From Mercurialis annua (Eukaryota > Streptophyta > Magnoliopsida > Malpighiales > Euphorbiaceae), in NCBI RefSeq assembly GCF_937616625.2, contig NC_065570.1, positions 72,319,665-72,383,664 of the forward strand: a stretch of DNA of 64,000 nucleotides, in the 5' to 3' direction. Below are positions 1-13,476 of the stretch, in pieces. A program made the position numbers and the translations under genes. Numbering within the stretch: position 1 is the first letter of the stretch; every line of letters starts with the position of its first letter. The notes under the pieces were generated by a model. That model searched no databases and was not told the origin of the DNA. It saw nothing but the letters and a program-made list of their open reading frames with translations.

Positions 1-1381
<1,381 letters not shown>

Positions 1382-1993
1382 GTTTGATGTTAATGATCCA
1401 ATTACTAAGAGTGTAACTTATTTATATTGTGTAATTATTGCTTGATTGAAGCACTCTATTAGATTTGGTTTCTGTTGTGTAGTTGAAATAAGTGGACCGA
1501 GGAGACATAATTGGGTTAGAAATGTAATTGCTGAATTGTAATTTAATGGCATTTGTAGAACAATGTAGCATTATTTCTTAGTTTAGATGTCAATACAATT
1601 CCATTTTCAGTTTATTTTTCATGTTATTCAAACTATGAAACTCTCATTTGAGATGAAACAAGTTAATCAATTGGAGAATCTTTTAATTATATAAACAAAT
1701 ATATGAAGTCAATCTTAACTGTTGTTTGGTGTTTTGAAATGTAAAAATGTAAAAATGGATATTTGACATTGCCATAATTGAAAGCTCGTCTTACAATTGC
1801 AAAATATAATACTTATGATTTTAAAAATAGATTAATTTTTTTTGGCAAAACCTTTCATATATATATTGCACAATCAAATTGGTTCAGAAGCAGCATAACA
1901 AACTTAACTCACATGCTTCCATTTTCATAAAACAGAGACTAAATTTTGTTAATTTGATAATAAAGGCATAACATTTTGCCAATATGATTTCAA
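1382..1993. other. Convergent 3' flanks, no gene
   Basis: AT-rich spacer between the hexokinase stop codon and the convergent phosphatase stop codon. It should hold both 3' UTRs. No open frame, repeat or transposon end recognised. Confidence 0.6.
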
Positions 1994-2797
1994 TTACAGA
2001 GGAACAGCTTGAGGCAGAGCAGCAATTGATGATACATTCTGAAATATGTAATCTGCTGAGAACAATTGAGCACTATTCTCTTCCAAATAAATTTCATCAA
2101 TAATCTCGATTAAAACTCGTTCAAGTTCTTCCCCGTCGGTCCATTCGTGAATTTCGGGCTTAACAAGCATAGGATTTCTGGAAATTAGTTCCCATGCTGG
2201 GAAATCTTTTCTGGGCATCATATAATCAGTGTCTGTTAGCTTTAAACTCGGGCAATAATCACCAACACCGTCACCGAGATAGATTATTCTCTGTTCTTTT
2301 GAGATCGAAGCTTGAATTCTTTCAATGACGTGACCCTTGCACATATTTGGCGGGCAAAGACTGCAACCATGGGAAGATTGAGTAAAATCATGATAAGGAG
2401 AAATTCTCAATCTTCCTTCTTCATCAACAAATCCTGGATTTGTGTTGATCTCTGAAAAATAATCTTTTAATCCGAGATGTTTCAAAACTGTCTCAATGAA
2501 GAACAAATTTGCGTCACTCACAATCCTCAACTCACACCCTAAAGCATGAGCTGATTTTATAGCAGGAATAACTCGAGGATGAATCGGAATACGTTTCAAG
2601 ACTTCATCAATGTCTTCCATGGTTACACCTTCAGAATAAAGCTCGTTCATCATGCTATCCATAAGAGAATTCCAAGGCATGGTAGGAAGGAGCTGATTGA
2701 ACAAATCCGTAAAACCAAGTTCATCAATAACCCAGTTATCACTATCAACTTCAATAATCGTCTTGTCAAAATCAAAAACCACCAAAATTCCGGCCAT
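1994..2797 (-). CDS. HAD-family phosphatase of the PHOSPHO1 / PPsPase type, 267 aa
   Basis: Single-exon gene for a haloacid-dehalogenase-fold phosphatase. Plant relatives hydrolyse phosphocholine/phosphoethanolamine, inorganic pyrophosphate or thiamine monophosphate, several of them being induced by phosphate starvation. Motif I is VFDFDKTI near residues 7-14, giving the nucleophile Asp and the acid/base Asp two residues later. Motif II is the Ser of RIVSDANLFF near residue 93. Motif IV is LGDGVGDYCPS near residue 173, with the Mg-binding aspartates. A cysteine cluster, CSLCPPNMCKG, near residue 144 is characteristic of this eukaryotic subfamily. The length is normal and no lesion is visible. 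The start is the first Met, directly before the hydrophobic strand leading into motif I. The exact substrate cannot be told from sequence. Confidence 0.9.
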   Translation of the reverse strand: MAGILVVFDFDKTIIEVDSDNWVIDELGFTDLFNQLLPTMPWNSLMDSMMNELYSEGVTMEDIDEVLKRIPIHPRVIPAIKSAHALGCELRIVSDANLFFIETVLKHLGLKDYFSEINTNPGFVDEEGRLRISPYHDFTQSSHGCSLCPPNMCKGHVIERIQASISKEQRIIYLGDGVGDYCPSLKLTDTDYMMPRKDFPAWELISRNPMLVKPEIHEWTDGEELERVLIEIIDEIYLEENSAQLFSADYIFQNVSSIAALPQAVPL

Positions 2798-3801
2798 TTT
2801 TAGTGACCAGAACTGAAAATATAACGAAGAACGAAGAAGAATTTTACAAGTTCTTTGTTGGTATGAATATTTAGTACAGAAGATGAGTCCAATTTATACA
2901 AGAAAAAGTTCCGAGTTGTAATAGGTTTACGTAAAGAATTAGGAAAAAGTAATAACAGTTGCAAAAGGATTTCTGGATGCCAATCGAATATTACGTATGC
3001 TTTAATTATATGGTAAGTCCATTTCTAATTGTGAATTGGTTATTTGAAATAGTTTTAAAATTGTAAGAATTTAATACTGATAAATAAAAGGTAAAAAGTA
3101 AAAAAAATCCTCGTACTTCTTACAAAAGTATATATCAATCCTTTTATTTTTTTAGCCCTCTTCATTTTTAAATAGAACAAATAATCTCTTTCGTCTAACA
3201 CCATTAAAAACACTCGTTAATGGTTGACATGTCTCTCATATTCATATAGAAAAAAAATGCAAAAAAAATTTAATATTTAAAATATTTATCCAAAAGTAAA
3301 CTAAAAGAGTTTATTTGTTTAATTTTAAAGCAACGAGAATTTAATTGTTCAATTTTAAAAACACGAGGGTTTAATTATGCTCAAAAAAGTAGAAGAGTTA
3401 ATCTGTGTATTTTTAAAAAAAGTCCAAAGTTTTTTTATATCTTGCTTAAATAAAAAGTGAAGGAATTTAAATGGATAAATAAAAGTGAAGGAATCCAACG
3501 CTAAAAACAGGATAAATATAGGTACTCAAATATGTGTTTTAAAGAAAATTAAGATTCATAAACAGAGCAACGTAAATCAGCGGTCAGGATCATTTGTTAA
3601 AACTATTGACTCGCACGCGCCCAATTGCAAACTAGATTTCACTCTCCTTCCCCCCCTGCGAAAAAATCAACCTTCACAGCCCGACGGAATAAATAAATAA
3701 AAAAAAAATATCCGAATTTGAATTGTTTCCGCAGCCTAGTCATACGCTTTCTGCACGGAAGTCGTAACAGATCATCGATTATTTCTCATTACAGATTAGA
3801 A
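2798..3801. other. Divergent intergenic region between phosphatase and AP2 sigma genes
   Basis: Shared upstream region of two divergent genes. The stretch about 3,060-3,440 contains poly-purine and poly-pyrimidine runs and echoing phrases (TTTAATTGTTCAATTTTAAA-like) that look like a worn MITE, but no ends or target duplication could be fixed. The last 150 bp before 3,802 should be the 5' UTR of the AP2 sigma transcript. Confidence 0.4.
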
Positions 3802-5452
3802 ATGGTAGTCTTTTCATTTTGATCGTCGCTGTTTCTATATTTGAAATGAAGGATTATGCTAATGAAGCTACCTTTTGCAACAGATCCGATTCATTCTATT
3901 GCAAAACAGGCAAGGCAAGACTCGTCTCGCCAAATATTATGTTCCTCTTGAAGATTCCGAGAAGCACAAAGTCGAATACGAGGTATGTTTTTACAATCTT
4001 ACTTGCTTTTTGTTCTGTATTTTTTTCTAGGGTTTCTGTGCTTGATTTTCCTATTCCCACTCTTGTTCAGGTGCATCGATTAGTTGTTAACAGAGATCCA
4101 AAATTCACAAATTTCGTTGAGGTTTGTGATTTTCTTTTCGTTTTCTTTTTCAATTTTGAGTAAAATGTATCTGGATATTTAGAATTTAATTGTTAAACCT
4201 CAAAAATAACATTATTTGAAGTTCTTTGATGGTTCAGAAACTTAGTATTTTCCAGTCTTGTGTGTTTGGCAGCTGTTAATGCCTTAATGGAATGTTGCAC
4301 AGACTAGTGTTAATGATTCCTCATTGATAATGTTATATCCACTTTGATTTGAAGTCTAGCATAATTATTGTTAGAGCTTTTCAGTGCACACAGTCCATGA
4401 ATATCATCCGCCTTCCGTGGCTCTCCACTCTCACTGATTTTCCCATTCTAAATGCAATTATAGGAATCACACCCGAACTTTTTTCTTGAAACTTTGTTGC
4501 ATTCAATATGGTCTGATAAACATTAGAATGCAAATATCTTGAAAGTTTTGACGTTTGGCTCTTGTTTCCAATTTTGGATTGGAAATAAAGGTTCAAGCTT
4601 GTTGCAATTGTGTAATGAACTAGACAACCTGGTTTTATTATGTATTATTGGTGTAATTTCTGGCTTGAAATCTTCTTGTGGTCTTCTACATGCTATTTAT
4701 ATTTGTTGCAGTTCCGGACGCACAAGGTTATCTACAGGCGATATGCTGGATTGTTTTTCTCACTTTGCGTTGATATAACAGATAACGAATTAGCATATTT
4801 AGAGTGCATCCATTTATTTGTGGAGATATTGGATCATTTCTTCAGCAACGTGTGTGAGCTCGATTTGGTATTCAACTTTCACAAGGTTTGTCTTTTTCTT
4901 GTTCTTTTCCCATTTATTCGTGAAGTAAATCAAACTTCTTCGATATAGATGTTATTGCATTTTATCTCAGCCATTTAGTTCCTGTTGGCTGTATGGTTGC
5001 TTGGGTGTGTAAATGTATATGCATGCGCCTTATATTAATTTACATCAATCTAATCTTCCTTGCAACAAAACAATAAAATGTGAACTTTACTCCTTTGCAG
5101 TCTGATTTACGTCGTCTATTTACAGGTTTATTTGATACTTGATGAATTCATTCTTGCTGGAGAGCTCCAAGAAACAAGCAAGAAGGTGAGCATCTATTGT
5201 AGTTTTTTAACATATTGGCATGGCTTTTATGAACCTAAGCTTGTGACTTTCCTTCCTTTGCATAGCATTGCTAGCTAGTTACTGACATAATTAGTCATCT
5301 AGTCAAATTTGAAACTGTGGGTGATCATCTCGTTTAATACTGACTTTATTTTCCCATTGATTTACAGTTATCTTCTTTGAAATCTGCAATTGTGTTTTTG
5401 TAATTTGCAGGCAATTATAGAAAGAATGGGAGAATTGGAGAAGCTCGAGTAA
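3802..5452 (+). CDS. AP2S: AP-2 clathrin adaptor complex, sigma subunit (142 aa, six exons)
   Basis: Small subunit of the AP-2 heterotetramer that recruits clathrin and cargo at the plasma membrane for endocytosis. Coding exons are 3802-3804, 3884-3982, 4071-4121, 4712-4885, 5126-5185 and 5411-5452, which sum exactly to 142 codons plus stop, the size known for plant AP2 sigma. The protein begins [20 protein letters not shown] and ends [10 protein letters not shown]. Landmarks include [13 protein letters not shown], the [11 protein letters not shown] segment of the longin-like fold, and [20 protein letters not shown]. Every intron is GT-AG and falls between codons. Exon 1 contributes only the initiator ATG, so simple ORF calling misses the true start. 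The gene looks intact and highly conserved. Confidence 0.97.
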
Positions 5453-6188
5453 ATTCCGGCAGTGGAAGTGTTGAAAGGCTTTGTTTTTCTGTAATTTCTT
5501 TTACCTTTATTTTTCTTCCTCGGCATCCTCTTGCTCAAGTAGGCACAGCTTCTCTTTCTTCTTCCCTTGTTAATTTTTATGCCAGGAGTTCACATCTCTG
5601 TACATTTCTTTCTTTGATTGCGAGTTGTGCGACAGTTTCATCAACTATTTGTTAGAAACAAAATTTGTTTCAAGCAATTTAGGTATGGATATGGAAAACA
5701 GTTTTTTTTTTTTTGCCAGGTATCCTTCGTGGTATACATAAGTAACAACAAATTTATCAATGAAAAGATTCATCTTTCGAATTGTATTTAGGAAAATATA
5801 GTGAAATAATAACAATAAAAGCTTTGATAATAACAAATAACATTATAAAAGCTTACAACTTTGTTCTCTACTTATTTAACTGATGCTAACAAGCAATTTT
5901 CAACTCTCAAAAGTGCTAATAATTCTGTGCAGTAGAAGTGGATAAGAACTTTACATATATGCCGCAAAAAGATTGCTGTTATCAATATGCTTCAAAATGC
6001 CATTATGTTCTTCTCGTCTTCCGAGTCTGATCTTCCCTCTGCTATTTTGGTTCAATGCTTGGCTTTAAATCGTGGATGGAGTACCCAGTCTCACTGGTAT
6101 TTATACAAGTAAAGAATGAAACAATGTTATGGTCCTTCCCCCATCCGATTCCAACACAACCTCCGAGCTATTATTATTATTATCGTTC
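5453..6188. other. Convergent spacer, no gene
   Basis: 3' flank of the AP2 sigma gene (T-rich, likely UTR to about 5,700) and 3' flank of the convergent Gln-rich gene. No feature beyond A/T runs was recognised. Confidence 0.5.
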
Positions 6189-9100
6189 TCATAGTCGCTC
6201 ACTGCAGAGCAACTGTAATGGTAATGCACCACCGCCAGCTCGAAATCCGACTCCAATTTCTTCATAAACAGAAGAAAGATGGTTATCCTGCCTTTTTGTC
6301 CTTTCATGTGGTGATGTGATGGTCATGAACGGCTGTTGCTGTTGCTGCAGAGAGATCTGAGGGTACTTGTGGCCTAATACTTCTATAGTTGAAGGTGACG
6401 ATGGTAAGACAAATGGCATCACTGCAGGTGAGTCTGGCCTTCCATTTTGCCAAATTGGAAACTGAGTCATAGCTGCGGAAGTTGCAGCATTCCTATACTG
6501 AGCTGCCAACTTGGCTGTCCATTGACGGTGGTGTTGCTGCTGCTGTTGTTGCTGCTGCTTTGTCAAGACTTTGCAACTAGCCTGAGGACCACAGTATGGG
6601 TTGTTGAAATGGGGAGCCTACACTCAGAGCATAAAGACAGAAATTAGCAACTTCCCAGCCAAGTGAATCATTGGACTATTTAAATGACTATATATATATA
6701 AAATAAAATTGAAAATGATCCAAAATATGGAGTCCATGACAAGTCAGCAATTGTTAGCTAAACGTTAACGTGATTCTTAGCTCCTTGTCCTGTTTTAAGT
6801 AAATGACATTTTGTCTCCGGTCCCCAACAAAAATCCTGTAATCCCAATGCATCTCATTATCCACTTGTGCAGTGTTTTTTTATCAATGGGCTCTTAACAG
6901 TAAGGTAAATAATAAAAAGTTCCAATCTTCAGATAAACTTTAAGTGTAAAACCTGTTGGGCTGCTGCTGATGAAGGCTGGTTAGGGTAAACAGCTGTATA
7001 TTGCGCTTGGGACATGGAGAACGGCACGAGCCTTGAATGTTGTGCAGGATAAGGAACTTGCACTGGGGCCAATGGTTCCGGGCAACTTCCAGCTCCACTG
7101 AAACTATTAATATTTTCCATCCCACCACCTCCACCCGACAAAGACAAGAAATCGAAACTCTACAAGGTAGTAAAGACTGATCAGATCCAATCAAATGGGA
7201 AAAATAATATGGAAACTGAATACTAAACTCACCTTCTGATGAGACGTGTATGCACCAGATGACAGAGCATGCTGTGGATGATCTTGGCGTAGCCTTAGAT
7301 GCTGAAGATTACTACTTTTAGCATCACTTGAATATTTCTCAATGTTGTTGTTAACTATGCTAGAACATGCAGCTCCAATTAAATCATTTCTGACGCCATT
7401 GAAGTCGTTTATTGTCATGATTACACCTTGTTTCAATATTTCATGTGGTTTCAGTTGACTTGGAGGCAGTTGCAAGCTCTCTTTGCTGTTAGGCATGGCT
7501 AGAGCTCGAATGAGATGGCTTATGTGAGCATGAGCTGCACACCTCTTCCATGATCTTCTATCTATTGAAACTTTAGAAACCTGTATTATTCATCATCCAC
7601 CACATATTCTCAGTTAGCCCAAAATTTAAATCACTGAACTTCATTTAGGGACAAGCTAGAGAAATAATGATTAAATCTATAGTTTTCACCTTTTCAGTTG
7701 AAGAATCAATTTGCACTGGACCATGCCTGCTAGTGGTACCAAGCCAGGCAGGCATTCTAACAGTAAAGGATCTGAGACAGATAAAGTCACATGAGAAATG
7801 TCTACAAAATGAAGGATGAGTGAAATGTAGAAAATAAGAAGAATGCAATAACATTACTGTGGTAGAGGACCAGGACAAAAAGTACTTGATACCGTTGAAG
7901 ACAATCCTGGCCATAATGCTGGACCTTCAAATAAAGCAGTTATTCAGCCACTAAGAGTTTAGTAAGAAAGTATAACAACCGCCAGTTTCAGACTCCGGGG
8001 ACCATAAGAGAAACTTTCGAGCAGTAAGAGTTCTTACAATTACTTTTGGATTCATTAATAAAATGCTGCTGATCCAATTGGCTTCTGATTTTTGTAGTCT
8101 GAGAAAGCAAAAATTCAGAGTAAAAATTAAATGCAGCATATGTGTATATATAGCATACTCGAGAAGTAGATTGGAATAATGCTTACCAGCCCTAACGTAA
8201 TTTCTGAATTCCAGTCAAGCTGCGGAATCTCCAGCTTTACAGGTTGCTTTAGTTTGCTGCATGATCAAGAACAAATGAAGAAATAAAATACCAAAGTAGG
8301 AACAAGAGAGTAAGCGGAACAGTTATGAGTTCAGCATAATGAAGAAAATAGCAAAAGAGAAGTAGCATGTACCCAGCATCCTGGAGTGGCTCAGGCGGAA
8401 AGCAATAGTTAACTGCGTCTTTTAATGATGATTGCTCATGTTTATGAAATATCTTTTGCCAGTTCGCTTGAGAAACAAAACTGTCGACCTCTCCTTGAAG
8501 TGTTTCGCAGAAGGGAAAATCAGATGACTCACAAATGCTGGGCCTAATCAAAGAATTAATTTTTACGGTTTCTTCATGTGATTTTTCCATATTCAAAGCA
8601 GGATTAACAGCCTCATCAGTTTTTGACAGGAAAATTTCATTCAGGTCTTCTTTTAAACCTACAGTATCTGATAAATTAATAGTTTAGCAAACATTAATAT
8701 AACTTGTTTGACATAATGGCGAAAATAGATAAAAAGTTACCACTTGCCTTCCAACTGAGGTGGATGTTTCTCGCAAGCCTCAGGCAAAGCTGAAGGACTT
8801 GCATCTGAAGAAGAAGTATCAAATTTAGTCTTGCGATCCCGTTCATTGTCGGGGAACATTCCTGCCAAAGCATACAAGGTCTCCACCACTTCTTCCTCAT
8901 CTTTGGTGATTGGTCCAGTAACACTTTGCTTTATGGACCAATTTGGGCCCTCTTGTTTCTAGAAATACAAATTTACCTTCATAAAATTTTGAAATGCTCA
9001 ATCTAGAAGGAATATGAGATCAGATTAGCACTTAGAATCAACTGACTAACCAAGTTCAATTTGGATTTCTTTAAGCCCGCCCTTTTGGACGATTCCGCAC

Positions 9101-10514
9101 CACCATTAGAATAGTTAAGCTTCTTTGAATCTGGAAAAGGTGGAGAGATGGATTCTCGATTGCGTTTCTTCATGGCTGTAAATCAAATTCCCAATGTCAG
9201 TAGAAATTCTGTACTCTGAGCTAAAACAAACATTCAACTTCATTTCATTTCTTTTATTTTCAAATTCAAAACGAAATTCAAAACGAAATTCAAAACCTTT
9301 ATATAATTCATAAAAAGTCAAGTATCTGACTTTTAAAAAGATGCTTAAAAATAGAGAATAACCAAACAAATATATTGAAACACTATAGTAATAATTCTGA
9401 GAGGAATCAAATACACCATGAAAGTCCCATCATGAACATAATAAAAAGGAATTAAGAAAAAAGAGTAAACAGACAGAATCTTGCGTCCATAAAAAGAAAG
9501 AAAAAGTGAAAAAAAACTTCAATTTTGCTTCAGTTATAATCCAAACTTTTACAAAGCTAAACCCCAAAATAAAATGGGAAACATCTTCATAAGACCCACC
9601 ACTCAATTGAACCTTGGATTACATAAAAAAGCAACGAAAATCATACTAACTTAATATTTATATTTCCGTTTAAAAAATAAACAAAAAAGAGAAAGAAAAA
9701 GGATAAAAGCGACAAATGTTAATTTCTTTCTTCTAACTGACAAAACCACACACACATACCAGACCGAAGCTTTCGCGGAACAGAAACACGATCGACAACG
9801 CCATTGCAGTCATCAAAATACTGCTGTAAAATTCCGCTAAAACAGATCAGTTAAAAAGATAAAATCAACAAAAACAATAAAATTAAAACTAATCAATTTT
9901 AACTTCTTTTTTTCTCACCTTCCTGGGAAGCTTGAATCTCTTAGTGACAGCACTGCAACTGGCAGTAGTATTAGCATCTTCTCTTTCAACTAAGTCACAA
10001 CCCATCTCATATTTTTCCTCGTTCCTTGAGCTAATTACTCTATTAACAGCGCTCAGTTTCTTAATTCTTTCTTTATTACTAAATTTCTCTGAGGAAGAAG
10101 TAGAAAAAAATAGAATAAATTCACTGACGATAACCGTTCTAATCTTGAAAATAAAGAGAAGAAGAAACAAAAGAGGAGCAAGAGACACGCATTGTTATGT
10201 CTCTGTGATGAAAACACCTTATCACAAAAATAAACTGAATTAAAAGAATATTAAAGAAAACGACAAGTAAAGCAAAATGAGAGATTTTGTTTGTTTCAGT
10301 TTTTTTATTACAATTAAAACATCATTTTTTTCGGGGACCAGAAATTGAAAAAAGAATTAGAAAAACCAAGACAATGAAGTGAAACTTCAAATTAAAAAAA
10401 AAATAAAAATTCACCAGTAGACGGAGACTGCTTCATCTGTCGCAAGAACCGACTCGCCCCGGCACGCCTCCCGTCTCGACTACTTGTATTATTACTGCTC
10501 CTCTCTGCTTCCAT
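6189..10514 (-). CDS. Uncharacterised plant Gln-rich, probably nuclear protein (13 exons, about 742 aa)
   Basis: I recognise the gene as a plant-conserved but functionally unnamed family. Exons on the minus strand: 10514-10415, 10088-9919, 9823-9760, 9175-9051, 8958-8748, 8667-8373, 8256-8187, 8098-8038, 7924-7858, 7771-7690, 7580-7233, 7159-6953 and 6617-6189 (TGA). They sum to 743 codons with consistent phases. Features in order: Arg/Ser-rich N-terminus; basic block VPRKLRSAMKKR (likely nuclear signal); conserved KDEEEVVETLYALAGMFP; RRSWKRCAAHAHISHLIR; a Gly-rich turn; and a poly-Gln/His tract before the conserved C-terminus ALPLQLLCSERL. Intron 5 needs a GC donor (8747-8746). The donor of exon 8 is inferred: a more distal one would give an in-frame TGA. 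No enzyme domain is seen. Role unknown, possibly transcriptional. Confidence 0.8.
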
Positions 10515-12995
10515 TATCGTCACTAAACTAGCAGTTTCATCCCAATCGGATCCACTTAATTAGCTCAGACTCACATGCAGATCATTGAGGTGAAGCTAAG
10601 GAATAAACTGTTTTTTTAATGGAATTTAGAAAATTTTGAGCAATGAACCGAACAAGAAGTTTTATAAACAGAGAGAGAAGAGTTTATGTGCTTTTAGTTA
10701 TAATTATTACGAAATATAAGGCTACAGAAAAAACCGAAAAAGTGGCGTTTGGGCTTTTGTTTGTTCTAAAGAAATTGTTTTTATTTATATTTACGCAGAT
10801 ATTTCTCTCCGTGTCTTGATCTTTCTTATTTTTCTGAAGAAGGAAGGGAAATTACAAACAAGGGATCCAATTGAGTGAAAGAAAAAAGTGAAAAAATTAA
10901 AGTAGAAAAGTAATTCGTTCCTCGTGTTTACAGAATCAGGTTCTTCGTGATTTAAAGAATACAAAAAGTACTCTACAAAATTGCACGCAAAACCACCTTG
11001 AAAATTAACAGCAGATTCAGATCCTACTAATTCAAAATCAATCCAAATAATTTTATAATGTTCGAAACAAAATTAGAAAACAATCGAATCAGAGCTCATA
11101 CAAGCAAAAAAAGACGGAAAATCCGAAGCTATTAATTTTTCTCTGAACAAAATCATTTTTAAAGAGCTTTCTCTCTCCTGACATTTTTATGAACTCACAC
11201 GCACAGTCTCTTTCTAATTCTCACTTCATTCCACCGTGTCCAATCACTAGCCCCACAATACCGTCCGATTCATCACAATCTACATTTCCACCTCGGATCA
11301 TGTCTGCCACTCAGCTTCTTTTAGCCGTTCGATTAATGAACCTGGCGGTTATTAGCTTATCAAGTTTGCAGAAAGCGACACGTGGGTAGCAAATCCATCT
11401 TTACAAGTAATAGAGACACTGGTCTGGTCTCCTCTTCCTCCTCCTTCTCTGTACTCTACTCTGCAGCAAAATACTCCTTCTTCTGTACCTTGTAGTTCTA
11501 ATTTTTTAATATTTTTAAATCAGTTTCTTTGTTTTCACTCACAGTAATGCAGATAAGGAGACACGCGCCTACAATGAACTGAAAAATGCTTTTCACGCGC
11601 TGGATAATGAGTTTAAAATTATTGCAGTATCTCGAAGAGCACTGAAATCTGCGATTCTAATTCTAGAAAAAGTTAGCAGTCACGAGGGAGGGAGAGGAGA
11701 ACTCGGCGATTAAATGACGATAATCCAATTCGGCTCTCTGCTTCTCTTTTATAGTCATGCTTAGTGCGTGACTTTGGTTGTTCATTTTATTTTTTTCTGT
11801 AATGTGGAGAAATTCATACACTTAAATTATATCAAAAATTCCTTTTAAAAAAGTTATTTCAATAAATTAACAATACTAAATTTTTTTAGTAATTTCAATT
11901 ATAAAAAGTGCTAGTGAGGCTAGGTCAAGTCGCTAAGTCTCTCCCGTTCATTTCTGAAATTTCGATTTTAAAATTTAATAGGGTCAATTGTTTCAGATTT
12001 GTTTAAAAATATTTCAATCACACATTGCTAACGTAATTCTACTTTTTATAATTTTTTTAAAAAGTAAATTTATAAAATAATTAAATTAAATTAAGTAAAT
12101 AATATTTATGTGGATAAAATTATTTTTAGAAAAATATAATTTTGTTGATTAGATGTGGGTTGGGTTGCGTGGGGCCAGGACCAACATGCACAAATCCGGA
12201 ATTATATATAGAAGGGAGGAACAAAAATGTCAAAAACCCAGATATAAGCAAGTGGGCTTCGTAGGTAGTTGCTGATACTTATTGGATCCTAATATTGGTC
12301 TTTTATAGGGCAAAGGGCCCTAACACAGTAAAATGGTCACTACACTTTATATTCGCAACAATGTAAAGAAATTGTCAGCCAAAATATAAAGGTTATTGTC
12401 TACAAATTATTAGTCTTGCACATTGTGTCATCATTTTTGATGTAATTATGTATTGAAAATTACTAGTATTAATCAACACTAATTTAATCATTTCTTCCAT
12501 TTGAAAGAAACATTTAGTCCTACAATTCCCATATCTAGGACCAACTTTGATATATTCAAAGAGAATTTAACTGAAAATAATTTTTCAAATTTTTATTTAA
12601 ATATCAAATAATAAAATTAAAAAAATCATTTATAGGCAAATTTTTCTTTATTTTTATTTCACTCTATATTTATACATTAATTTTTTGTAATAAATTAATA
12701 CATTAAATTAAAAAATAAAAATAACTGAAGTAAGAGGTTCGGTTTTGTTCACAAGCCCGGCCCATTTTGTTTATCATAAAAGCCCAATGTCCAAGCAATG
12801 AAGACGCTGCGTTTTTCTTTAGGAAACAGGTCTGAGACAAATGCAATAAATGTCTTATTATCAAGATACAAACATAAAACATAGTACACATTGATTTATT
12901 AATCAAATGAGAAATACTACTACAACTTTAGCAATTGACAATCAATGTCCGACTCTATATTCCTTATGTTCAATGCAAATAAGCAAAAGGTTGCT
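10515..12995. other. Upstream region of the Gln-rich gene and GASA 3' flank
   Basis: About 2.5 kb without a convincing gene. The part from 10,515 to about 11,750 is likely promoter and 5' UTR of the minus-strand gene, with pyrimidine-rich TCTCTC stretches near 11,160 and 11,430-11,470. From 11,800 to 12,995 the sequence is AT-rich with no transposon ends recognised. The 66-aa open frame at 11189-11389 has no recognisable similarity and is not called. Confidence 0.5.
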
Positions 12996-13476
12996 CTAGG
13001 GACACTTATGTCTGCCACCGTGGGTTGTCATGTTGGCATAGCAGGGACAAACATCATAGTTGCCTGAAGTTCCCGGCGGAACACAGCCGCATCGGGCACA
13101 ACACGTGCCACATGCCCTATTGCAAAGATTCGGCCTTGATGACAGTTGACACCTCGCAGCGCAAGCTCCGTCACAATCTACAAACAACAAAATAATCAGT
13201 GAGTATATACGACTCGAAAATATTTATGTATAAAATAAATTATAATGAATTTAGCATATGTACCTATTTTTTGTGGAGGAGGACTTTGTACCATGTTTTT
13301 GATGAACTTGAATACATGCATAAAATAAAGAAGATGTTAATGAAAAAATAGGATTGCTAAGAGAAAATGAACAGACTTGATGAAGATGAGGAGTTTACCA
13401 TGGGATTGGATTGAGCCAGATGTAGAACAAAAGCTAGAGGAAGAATAACAAACAATAGAATTTTGAAGATGGCCAT
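12996..13476 (-). CDS. GASA/snakin cysteine-rich secreted peptide, copy 1 (100 aa)
   Basis: Gibberellin-regulated GASA family: secreted small peptides with a C-terminal 12-cysteine domain, implicated in growth control and, for snakins, antimicrobial defence. Exons 13476-13399, 13306-13264 and 13177-12996 (TAG) splice in phase. The N-terminus MAIFKILLFVILPLAFVLHL is a signal peptide. A short variable linker follows, then the full GASA domain of about 60 residues beginning DCDGACAARCQLSSRPN and ending THGGRHKCP, with the twelve Cys positions of the family. Same strand as two further GASA genes at 25.6 kb and 42.0 kb, but clearly more divergent in signal and linker, so it is an older paralogue. 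No lesion seen. Confidence 0.93.

Noticed and set aside
2579..2803. Plus-strand 74-codon frame
   Set aside because: Antisense shadow of the HAD phosphatase gene.
3819..4948. Open frames of 79-114 codons inside the AP2 sigma locus
   Set aside because: They read through introns of the correctly spliced gene.
7944..8139. In-frame TGA at the end of exon 8 of the Gln-rich gene as a pseudogene signal
   Set aside because: It appears only if the distal donor near 7,982 is used. The stronger donor T|GTAAGA at 8,037 keeps the phase to the next exon without a stop.
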